From an uncultured beta proteobacterium (GTDB lineage Bacteria > Pseudomonadota > Gammaproteobacteria > Burkholderiales > Burkholderiaceae), in assembly GCA_903892315.1 (NCBI GenBank), contig CAITHY010000113.1, forward strand, positions 1 to 34,504: 34,504 bases of DNA, in the 5' to 3' direction. Shown piece by piece: positions 8,507 through 15,002 of the stretch. Numbering within the stretch: the first letter of the stretch is position 1; each line of letters starts with the position of its first letter. The notes below the pieces were generated by a model. The model saw nothing but the letters and a program-made list of their open reading frames with translations, ran no database searches and was not told where the DNA came from. The position numbers and the translations under genes are program-made.

Positions 8507-9517
8507 TTGCTAGCGACAGAAGTAGCCTTTTGGGTTGTAGCGCTATTAGTAGTGCTAGCTCTTGCATTTGATTTCATGAATGGCTTCCATGATGCCGCCA
8601 ACTCAATTGCGACCGTAGTCTCTACTGGCGTTTTAAAGCCACAGCAGGCGGTAGTATTCGCCGCCTTCTTCAACTTTCTCGCCATCTTCATTTTTCACCT
8701 AAGCGTAGCTGCTACCGTCGGCAAGGGCATTGTTCATCCAGCTGCAGTTGATTTGCATGTAATCTTTGGTGCTTTGGTGGGGGCGATTATTTGGAATGTG
8801 CTTACTTGGTTTTACGGTATTCCATCTAGCTCATCTCATGCTTTGATTGGCGGCTTGCTGGGAGCGGCGTTGCCTAAAGCGGGGCTTGCCGGCTTAGTTT
8901 GGGCAGGTATTTTCAAAACCGTTGCTTTTATCTTCATCTCCCCTTTGGTCGGATTTCTTTTGGGCTCCTTGATGATGTTGCTGGTGTCATGGGTTTGCCG
9001 AAATGTCACGCTCTCTAAAACCGATCGCTGGTTCCGCCGTCTGCAATTGGTTTCCGCTGGCGCATATAGTCTTGGGCACGGCGGCAATGATTCACAAAAA
9101 ACGATTGGCATTATTTGGCTGCTACTCATCATTACTGGCTATACAGATGCCAGCGCAAGCATGCCGCCGATATGGACCATTGTTTGTTGCTACATTGCAA
9201 TTGCAATGGGCACAATGTTTGGCGGTTGGCGGATTGTTAAAACCATGGGGCAAAAGTTAACAAAACTCAAACCAGTAGGCGGCTTCTGTGCTGAGACTGG
9301 TGGCGCCATCACGTTGTTTGCGGCAACGGCCTTGGGTGTGCCTGTTTCGACTACCCACACAATTACTGGGGCTATTGTTGGTGTTGGTTCGACCCAAAGG
9401 GCTAGTGCAGTACGTTGGGGAGTCGCTGGAAACATCGTCTGGGCCTGGATCTTCACTATCCCAGCCACGGCATTGATGTCCATGGCAGTCTATTATCTGA
9501 GTTTGCTGATTTTCTAA
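8507..9517 (+). CDS. pit: Inorganic phosphate transporter, Pit family
   Basis: Low-affinity phosphate (metal-phosphate):H+ symporter of the inner membrane, 336 aa, in the shorter Pit class that pairs with DUF47 proteins. Two inverted repeats are visible: GFHDAANSIATVVSTG with PSSSSHALIGGLLGA in the first half, and GHGGNDSQKTIGI with PVSTTHTITGAIVGVG in the second, separated by about ten hydrophobic segments. The start codon is TTG at 8507. AAGGCG lies about 8 bases upstream, and the reading begins MLATEVAFWVV directly before the first helix. No better ATG or GTG precedes the conserved GFHDAAN motif. A weak start may keep expression below that of the DUF47 gene. Confidence 0.93.
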   Translation: MLATEVAFWVVALLVVLALAFDFMNGFHDAANSIATVVSTGVLKPQQAVVFAAFFNFLAIFIFHLSVAATVGKGIVHPAAVDLHVIFGALVGAIIWNVLTWFYGIPSSSSHALIGGLLGAALPKAGLAGLVWAGIFKTVAFIFISPLVGFLLGSLMMLLVSWVCRNVTLSKTDRWFRRLQLVSAGAYSLGHGGNDSQKTIGIIWLLLIITGYTDASASMPPIWTIVCCYIAIAMGTMFGGWRIVKTMGQKLTKLKPVGGFCAETGGAITLFAATALGVPVSTTHTITGAIVGVGSTQRASAVRWGVAGNIVWAWIFTIPATALMSMAVYYLSLLIF

Positions 9518-9601
9518 TGCGTTAACTAGAAGGTGGTAAAAGTCACTTTCAGCAAATATTGGCAGCTACGAGTAAGCTAGCCCTAATTAAGAAAATACCA
9601 A

Positions 9602-9626
9602 AAACCTAGACGTGCATTCTAGGTTT
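9602..9626. terminator. 9-bp inverted repeat between pit and mrp
   Basis: Perfect inverted repeat AAACCTAGA (9602-9610) / TCTAGGTTT (9618-9626) with a 7-base loop. It sits in the 129-base gap after pit and 10 bases before the mrp ribosome-binding site. On the plus strand only a short T-run (TTTATT) follows. On the minus strand a TTTTT run follows. It could be a weak terminator for pit or a leader hairpin of mrp. The role is not settled. Confidence 0.5.
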
Positions 9627-9646
9627 ATTCATACCAGGAGAATGTA

Positions 9647-10735
9647 GTGTCGGTTACACCAGAGTTGGTTCAAGCAGCGCTAAAAAACTTAGTTGATCCC
9701 AATACAAAGATGGATTTTGTCTCGGCGAAAAGTATTAAAAATCTCCGCGTAGAAGAGGGCGAGATTTCTTTGGATATCGTATTGGGTTATCCCGCTAAAA
9801 GTCAGTTTGATTCGATTCGTAAATCGGTAATCAATGCTTTGCGTGAATTATCAGGCGTCAAAAATGTGAGCGTGAATATCTCTAGTCAAATCGTGGCGCA
9901 TGCGGTACAGCGTGGAGTGAAATTATTACCCGGCGTTAAAAATATCATTGCAGTGGCCAGCGGCAAAGGTGGTGTTGGGAAGTCTACAACGGCTGTAAAT
10001 TTGGCTTTAGCTTTAGCTGCTGAGGGTGCACAGGTCGGCATTTTGGATGCGGATATTTATGGTCCAAGTCAGCCAATGATGTTGGGTATTACCGGTAGAC
10101 CGGACTCTATTGAAGAAAATACGATTGAGCCAATGGAAGCTTATGGTTTGCAGGCAAGCTCAATTGGTTTTCTGATTGATGATGATGCCCCCATGGTATG
10201 GCGTGGTCCGATGGTGACTTCAGCCCTCGAGCAGTTGCTTCGTCAAACCCGCTGGCGTGATCTGGATTATCTGATTGTGGATATGCCTCCTGGTACGGGG
10301 GATATTCAATTAACTTTGGCGCAAAAGGTTCCTGTCACTGGCTCAGTTATTGTTACCACCCCGCAAGATATTGCGCTACTAGATGCCCGTAAAGGCCTCA
10401 AGATGTTTGAGAAGGTAGGCGTACCCATCATCGGCATTATTGAGAACATGAGCACTTACGTTTGTACCAAATGCGGACATGAAGAGCATGTCTTCGGTAC
10501 TGGCGGCGGTGAAAAAATGTGTAAAGAGTACGCAGTGGATTTCTTGGGCTCTTTGCCTCTGAATCTTTCGATTCGTGAGCAGGCTGATGCTGGGCGTCCA
10601 ACTGTAGTGGCTGACCCAGACGGTGCGATTAGCGCAATCTATAAAGGCATAGCTAGACAGGTCGCCATCCGTGTTGCTACTCTATCTAAGGATATGAGCA
10701 GTAAATTTCCGAACATTGTGGTTCAAAACACCTGA
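9647..10735 (+). CDS. mrp: Mrp/ApbC-type Fe-S cluster carrier ATPase
   Basis: Cytosolic P-loop ATPase of the Mrp/NBP35 family, 362 aa, which binds and transfers [4Fe-4S] clusters to target proteins. An N-terminal MIP18/DUF59-like domain (about 1-80) is followed by the ParA-like domain with deviant Walker A GKGGVGKST (106-114), the DADIYGPSQ switch, VDMPPGTGD (211-219) and the cluster-binding CXXC (C273, C276) in the sequence YVCTKCGHEE. The GTG start at 9647 is supported by AGGAG at 9636-9640. It ends only 14 bases before the DUF3305 gene, so it may be read into the formate dehydrogenase maturation genes, whose products need many Fe-S clusters. Confidence 0.95.
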   Translation: MSVTPELVQAALKNLVDPNTKMDFVSAKSIKNLRVEEGEISLDIVLGYPAKSQFDSIRKSVINALRELSGVKNVSVNISSQIVAHAVQRGVKLLPGVKNIIAVASGKGGVGKSTTAVNLALALAAEGAQVGILDADIYGPSQPMMLGITGRPDSIEENTIEPMEAYGLQASSIGFLIDDDAPMVWRGPMVTSALEQLLRQTRWRDLDYLIVDMPPGTGDIQLTLAQKVPVTGSVIVTTPQDIALLDARKGLKMFEKVGVPIIGIIENMSTYVCTKCGHEEHVFGTGGGEKMCKEYAVDFLGSLPLNLSIREQADAGRPTVVADPDGAISAIYKGIARQVAIRVATLSKDMSSKFPNIVVQNT

Positions 10736-10749
10736 GGCTCTGAAAATTT

Positions 10750-11283
10750 ATGCACTTTGCAGTACTAATGCGTAAACAAAATATTGATAATCCGTGGGTC
10801 TCGTACCGCTGGGTACCTCAGGAAGTGTTGCCGGATTTTGGGCAATTCAATAGCCAACAAAGTAAATCTATTGTGGGTCAGTTTCTTGGTCGCGATGCCG
10901 AAGGCGAATCCTGGTTATTCACAGGGTACGAGCTTGATCTCTTTCCGGACGAGTCTGAGGGTTATTATTTGAATGTCTCTGCTACAAAGCCCTCATGGTT
11001 TGTGATGTGGCGCTTAGAAGAGGAGATTGAGCGTTATATCGATGAGCAATCACTGCCCTTGGCAAAATCTGAAGCTTCATTCGCAGTTCCTCATCGCATT
11101 TGTGTCAGCTATAACGAAGCCGCTCGCTTGCTTGATGGGGGTGAGTCGGTTGATACGATTTCGATGAGTGAGCAGCATGCGTCATGGTTGCAAGAGTATG
11201 TCAATGACAACTATCGGCCGGAACCCAAAAAACGCCATAGGCCCGCCTCATTCAAGGGTGCTGAACGCCCTATGGAGGAATAA
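10750..11283 (+). CDS. DUF3305 protein, formate dehydrogenase accessory
   Basis: Cytoplasmic protein of 177 aa matching the DUF3305 family, which is typically encoded next to DUF3306 and formate dehydrogenase genes in proteobacteria. The N-terminal core has NPWVSYRWVPQEVLP, followed by a segment reading FTGYELDLFPDESEGYYLN and then WFVMWRLEE. The tail is basic (EPKKRHRP). No catalytic motif or membrane segment is seen. The stop TAA overlaps the next ATG (TAATG), so expression is coupled to the DUF3306 gene. The start at 10750 lacks a strong Shine-Dalgarno. Role: probable FDH maturation or assembly factor, inferred from context. Confidence 0.85.
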   Translation: MHFAVLMRKQNIDNPWVSYRWVPQEVLPDFGQFNSQQSKSIVGQFLGRDAEGESWLFTGYELDLFPDESEGYYLNVSATKPSWFVMWRLEEEIERYIDEQSLPLAKSEASFAVPHRICVSYNEAARLLDGGESVDTISMSEQHASWLQEYVNDNYRPEPKKRHRPASFKGAERPMEE

Positions 11284-11849
11284 TGGCCGATGGATTTCTG
11301 GGGCGTTGGTCTAAACGTAAGGCTGGTAAAGAAGATGCCTCACCAGAAAAAAAAGTAGAGGTTCCTAAAGAGTTTTCTCAGGATCCACTTGTTGAGGGCC
11401 CTAAAGAGCCTGCACCCCCACCTGCTACCCTAGAAGATGTAGCGAAGATTGATCGTTTTGCTCCAGACTTTTCTGCTTTTATGCGGCCAGATGTAGACCC
11501 TTCTGTTCAGCAGGCCGCTCTCAAGAAAATGTTTACCGATCCTCACTTCAACATCATGGATGGATTGGATATCTATATTGATGATTACAGCAAGCCAGAC
11601 CCATTACCGCCTGGCATGCTCGAGAGAATGGTGCAGAGCGATATGCTCAACCTTTTCCGTAAATCGAGTGAAGAGATTTCTCAGGAATCTGAGCAAAGTG
11701 TGAGCCAAGCCCCTGATTCTGAGCTTGAAGGCAACACATTGGCATCTCAGCAGCAAACTGATTTAACATCCACACAACAAAAACCTGGAGATCAGTTGGA
11801 AGAAGTGCCTAATCAGCTACCAATAGAGTCTGTACAGAAAAAAACCTAA
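11283..11849 (+). CDS. DUF3306 protein, formate dehydrogenase accessory
   Basis: Protein of 188 aa with the DUF3306 pattern: N-terminal FLGRWSKRKAGK, then a Pro/Glu-rich low-complexity linker (about 20-55), then the conserved core IDRFAPDFSAFMRPDVDPSVQQAALKKMFTDPHFNIMDGLDIYIDDY (about 58-103) ending in DPLPPGMLERM. The last 60 residues are Gln/Ser/Glu-rich and look disordered. It has no signal peptide. The ATG overlaps the DUF3305 stop by one base and the stop lies 11 bases before the next gene. The family co-occurs with FDH loci. The biochemical role is unknown. Confidence 0.85.
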   Translation: MADGFLGRWSKRKAGKEDASPEKKVEVPKEFSQDPLVEGPKEPAPPPATLEDVAKIDRFAPDFSAFMRPDVDPSVQQAALKKMFTDPHFNIMDGLDIYIDDYSKPDPLPPGMLERMVQSDMLNLFRKSSEEISQESEQSVSQAPDSELEGNTLASQQQTDLTSTQQKPGDQLEEVPNQLPIESVQKKT

Positions 11850-11860
11850 GAAGATAGCGC

Positions 11861-13951
11861 ATGAGTCAAAAATTAGTCTGCAACTGTAATGGCACTATGC
11901 CGTTGGATGCAAAAGCTATCGGAGTTCCGATGCACACATCCTTATGCAGGCAGGAGGTTGGCTCTTTTTTAAAGGCCTTAGATGGTTCTGATTCCTTGGT
12001 GATAGCTTGTACTCAAGAAGGGGCACTTTTTAGTGAGTTGGCTGACCAGGCTGAAAAGCCACTAGTTGCACCACTACGTTTTGTCAATATTCGTGAAGTA
12101 GCTGGTTGGACTCAAGAAGCTAAAACATCCGGACCTAAAATTGCTGCATTGTTGGCTTTAGCGGATATGCCGGAGGCTGAACCCGTCCCTGTTGTGAATT
12201 ACGAAAGTCAGGGCAGGTTGTTAATTATCGGTGCTGGGTCACAAGCTATTCCTTGGGCTGAAAAATTAAGCCGATCTTTAGATGTTTCTGTTTTATGTAC
12301 GCACCCAGGTGACTTGCCGTTGAGTCGCAGCTATCCAATCTTTACTGGTGCAGTCACCAAGCTCGATGGTTATCTGGGTAATTTTTCAGTTGATTGGGAC
12401 TTACAAAATCCGATTGATCCAGAGATGTGCACTCGCTGTGGAGCCTGTGTTGAGGTTTGTCCTGAGGGCGCCATTGATCTCTCCTTTCAGATTGATTTAG
12501 GTAAATGTAAATCACATCGTGATTGTGTCACTGCCTGCGCCAGTATTGGTGCCATTTCTTTTGACCGAAAAGAGCGCGAGCGTCATTCTGAATTTGATCT
12601 CATTTTAGATTTGCGCGTAGATCCTAAAATGCGCATGAGTCAAACACCCCAGGGATACTTTGCTCCTGGTGTTGATCCCCTAGAGCAGGCGCTAGCAGTC
12701 AATCAACTCTCTGAGATGGTGGGGGAGTTTGAGAAGCCTAAATATTTTGTTTATAACGAAAAAATTTGTGCGCATGGTCGTAATGGCAAGGTGGGCTGTA
12801 ATGCTTGTATTGATGTTTGCTCCACTGGAGCCATTGGTTCAATCTTTAAGAATGGCCAAGGCTCTGTTGAAGTCAATCCAAATCTTTGTATGGGTTGTGG
12901 CGCCTGTGCTACCACTTGCCCATCTGGTGCAATACGTTACAACTATCCAAGCGTTGCCCATCAGGGTAAGGAGCTGAAAACAGTAGCGAGTGTCTTTACT
13001 GCCGAAGCTAAAAAGATCAACCAAGCAATGGCCCCGAGTTTGCTTTTGCATACCTTAAAAGCGGGAACGCAAATGATTGATGGCTTGGGCAGATCGGCAC
13101 ATATCATGCCAAAACAATTTGAAGGTCTCCCTTCGTTTGTTATTCCTTATGGCATTGAGCATATTGCTTCTACTGGTTTGGACTTGTGGTTGGGCGCGCT
13201 TACATATGGTTTTGCTGAAGTGACTTTGTTATTAAGCGGAGAAGAGGATCCTGCGTATCGTGCAGCGCTTAAAGAACAGGCACTTTTGGCAAATAGTATC
13301 TTGAATGCATATGGCTTTGATGATCGCATTCATTTGATCTTGGCGAATTCAGCTGAAGATAGGGCGACCTTGTCTAATGCCATGGGTGCTTTGCGTCAGC
13401 GCGGATCACTTGGTCCTATTTGCACTCCTGCCAGTATCGGTTTGTCGAATCAGAAACGCGAAACCCTTGAGGCAGCGCTAGAGCATTTACAAAAACAAGC
13501 TAAGACACCATTGCCTGAAGCGGGAGTCATGCTTCCAAAGTCTTCCTTAGTAGGTGGCCTGAGCATTAACAAAGATGCTTGCACCTTGTGTATGTCTTGT
13601 GTCAGCGGCTGTCCTGAAGGCGCACTTTTGGACAATCCCGATGAACCGATTCTTTCTTTTATTGAGAAGCAGTGCGTTCAGTGCGGCATCTGTGTCCAAA
13701 CCTGTCCCGAGAAGGCCCTAAACCTTGCGCCTCGTTTGCAAACAGTGGAGCAGCGCAAGCAGCGGACTACCCTGAATGAAACCCAGGCTTTCCATTGCAT
13801 TAGTTGTGGCAAGCCTTTCGGAACACTCAAGATGGTTGATCTTATGCTTACCAAGCTAGGCGCTCACGGTGCATTTGCTGGCGCCGCAATGGATCGCTTG
13901 AAGATGTGTAGTGATTGTCGAGTGGTAGATATGGTGAAAAAAGAAACATGA
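11861..13951 (+). CDS. Multi-[4Fe-4S] ferredoxin-type protein of the fdh locus
   Basis: Large soluble iron-sulfur protein of 696 aa. An N-terminal segment with CNC (C7, C9) leads to a Rossmann-like GRLLIIGAGSQAI (118-130). Ferredoxin pairs follow: C190/193/196/200 with C216/222/226; C303/313/316/320 with C343/346/349/353; and near the C-terminus C574/577/580/584 with C605/608/611/615. The end carries two further CXXC pairs (C646/C649 and C683/C686), resembling a zinc knuckle. Such proteins are regularly found between DUF3306 and the TorD-like chaperone in fdh loci. An electron-transfer or Fe-S assembly role for FDH is plausible but unproven. Its stop overlaps the start of the chaperone gene (ATGA). 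Confidence 0.85.
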   Translation: MSQKLVCNCNGTMPLDAKAIGVPMHTSLCRQEVGSFLKALDGSDSLVIACTQEGALFSELADQAEKPLVAPLRFVNIREVAGWTQEAKTSGPKIAALLALADMPEAEPVPVVNYESQGRLLIIGAGSQAIPWAEKLSRSLDVSVLCTHPGDLPLSRSYPIFTGAVTKLDGYLGNFSVDWDLQNPIDPEMCTRCGACVEVCPEGAIDLSFQIDLGKCKSHRDCVTACASIGAISFDRKERERHSEFDLILDLRVDPKMRMSQTPQGYFAPGVDPLEQALAVNQLSEMVGEFEKPKYFVYNEKICAHGRNGKVGCNACIDVCSTGAIGSIFKNGQGSVEVNPNLCMGCGACATTCPSGAIRYNYPSVAHQGKELKTVASVFTAEAKKINQAMAPSLLLHTLKAGTQMIDGLGRSAHIMPKQFEGLPSFVIPYGIEHIASTGLDLWLGALTYGFAEVTLLLSGEEDPAYRAALKEQALLANSILNAYGFDDRIHLILANSAEDRATLSNAMGALRQRGSLGPICTPASIGLSNQKRETLEAALEHLQKQAKTPLPEAGVMLPKSSLVGGLSINKDACTLCMSCVSGCPEGALLDNPDEPILSFIEKQCVQCGICVQTCPEKALNLAPRLQTVEQRKQRTTLNETQAFHCISCGKPFGTLKMVDLMLTKLGAHGAFAGAAMDRLKMCSDCRVVDMVKKET

Positions 13952-14598
13952 GCGAAATTGCTAAAGAAGCAGCAAAAGAGAATTTATCAGCCGAAGTAGG
14001 GGATGTGGGCTTGCCAGAAGATTTGGCCAGAGCCGATTTGTATGGCTTGATTGCTCGCTTTTTTCAGATGCCGCCCGATCAAGCGCTTTTAGATCAAATT
14101 GCCGCCACTGCCGATCAACAAGACGCGGCAGACGAAGCCCCCTTGGCTAAGGTTTGGATGGATGTAGTAGAGGTTGCTAAAAATAATCCTGCTAAGGCTT
14201 GGCATGAGGAATTTGATTTGAATTTCATTAGCGTTGGTAAGCCCAATGTTGTTTTGAATGGCTCGTTTTATATGGCCGGCCATTTGAACGAAAAGCCTTT
14301 GGTGAATATACGCAAGGCTTTGGAAGGTTTTGGGCTTGAGGCTGCGGAAGAGATGACTGAAACCGAAGACCATATCTCGGCTCTGAGCGAGGTCATGCGC
14401 TACCTCATTGCGGGGGATGACGTAGAGATCTCAAACCTTACAAATCAAAGGGTTTTTTTCAATGAGCACATTCGCCCCTGGTATGACGAATTTTGCGATG
14501 CCATAGAGGGTATTCCGGAGATGCATCTGTACCACCCAATCGCAGCGCTAACCAGAGAATTTCTAGCAATTGAAGGTCAGGGCTTTGACATGATTTGA
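13948..14598 (+). CDS. TorD-family (DMSO reductase-type) chaperone
   Basis: Cytoplasmic redox-enzyme maturation protein of 216 aa, all-alpha, of the TorD/DmsD/NarJ class. It likely holds the FdhA Tat signal peptide until the molybdenum or tungsten cofactor is inserted. The ATG at 13948 overlaps the upstream stop (ATGA) and has a purine-rich GAAAAAAGAA stretch before it. A longer frame from 13915 would run inside the upstream gene. Family features are the N-terminal ARADLYGLIARFFQMPPD, the middle WHEEFDLNFISVGKPNVVLNGSFYMAGHL split across 80-110, and ETEDHISALSEVMRYLIAG followed by the C-terminal ALTREFLAIE. It is followed by a 115-base gap with a candidate promoter. Confidence 0.85.
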   Translation: MSEIAKEAAKENLSAEVGDVGLPEDLARADLYGLIARFFQMPPDQALLDQIAATADQQDAADEAPLAKVWMDVVEVAKNNPAKAWHEEFDLNFISVGKPNVVLNGSFYMAGHLNEKPLVNIRKALEGFGLEAAEEMTETEDHISALSEVMRYLIAGDDVEISNLTNQRVFFNEHIRPWYDEFCDAIEGIPEMHLYHPIAALTREFLAIEGQGFDMI

Positions 14599-14608
14599 TG
14601 TTGCACCG

Positions 14609-14622
14609 CAATATGAATATTG
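14609..14622. repeat. Short inverted repeat upstream of fdh promoter
   Basis: CAATAT-GA-ATATTG is a perfect 6-bp inverted repeat beginning 11 bases after the chaperone stop. The motif CAATATG occurs again at 14645-14651, about 36 bases further on. It could be an operator for an unidentified regulator or chance in AT-rich DNA. Confidence 0.3.
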
Positions 14623-14669
14623 TCTTAATAACTAATCGTTACACCAATATGTCAAAAATGCGATTTCCC

Positions 14670-14697
14670 TTTACACTTGACGCAGATCAAGAATAAT
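14670..14697 (+). promoter_or_regulatory. Candidate promoter of the fdhX-fdhA operon
   Basis: A sigma70-like pair, TTTACA (14670-14675) and AATAAT (14692-14697), is separated by 16 bases. It lies in the only sizeable gap within the fdh locus, 17 bases before the FdhX start codon. The strong purine run AGGGGGG follows before the ATG. Spacing and hexamers are good but not perfect. Confidence 0.45.
14677..14690. promoter_or_regulatory. FNR/Anr-type palindrome
   Basis: TTGACGCAGATCAA matches the FNR/Anr consensus TTGAT-N4-ATCAA at 9 of 10 half-site bases. It falls between the candidate -35 and -10, a position more usual for repression than for class II activation (centre at -41.5). It may link fdh expression to oxygen. 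Confidence 0.5.
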
Positions 14698-14713
14698 TCT
14701 AGGGGGGCATGCA

Positions 14714-14935
14714 ATGACTACCAAATCCAAGGTTGCTTTAAGCGAAGAAAACAAGCCATCGCGCCGTAAGTTCTTTATTGGTGCAGGCGCTGCAGTTGGA
14801 GCCGTCGCTGTAGTTAGTCAAACTCCAGTTGGCAAGGCTGTTATTCAAGAAATTAGTGGTGCAAAAGCCGTGAAAGATGCGAGTCAAACAATGACCGCTC
14901 ATATGCGCAAGTACTACGAATCTACTCTGATCTAA
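14714..14935 (+). CDS. Small Tat-signal protein of the formate dehydrogenase region (FdhX type)
   Basis: Protein of 73 aa belonging to the 'formate dehydrogenase region TAT target' family (TIGR02811), regularly found immediately before the FDH catalytic gene. It has a twin-arginine motif SRRKFFIGAGAAVGA (RR at 17-18) and a hydrophobic stretch to about residue 38. A short tail ends in MTAHMRKYYESTLI, typical of the family. The Shine-Dalgarno AGGGGGG lies just upstream. The mature part is only about 35 residues. Whether it is cleaved or stays as a membrane anchor is unknown. Its role is probably in Tat-dependent assembly of FDH. Confidence 0.85.
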   Translation: MTTKSKVALSEENKPSRRKFFIGAGAAVGAVAVVSQTPVGKAVIQEISGAKAVKDASQTMTAHMRKYYESTLI

Positions 14936-15002
14936 CCATCTTGGCTTCACTATTGCGTTAACTGTTTCCAAATAATTAAAAAAACTTTCTCAGGGAAATC
15001 AT

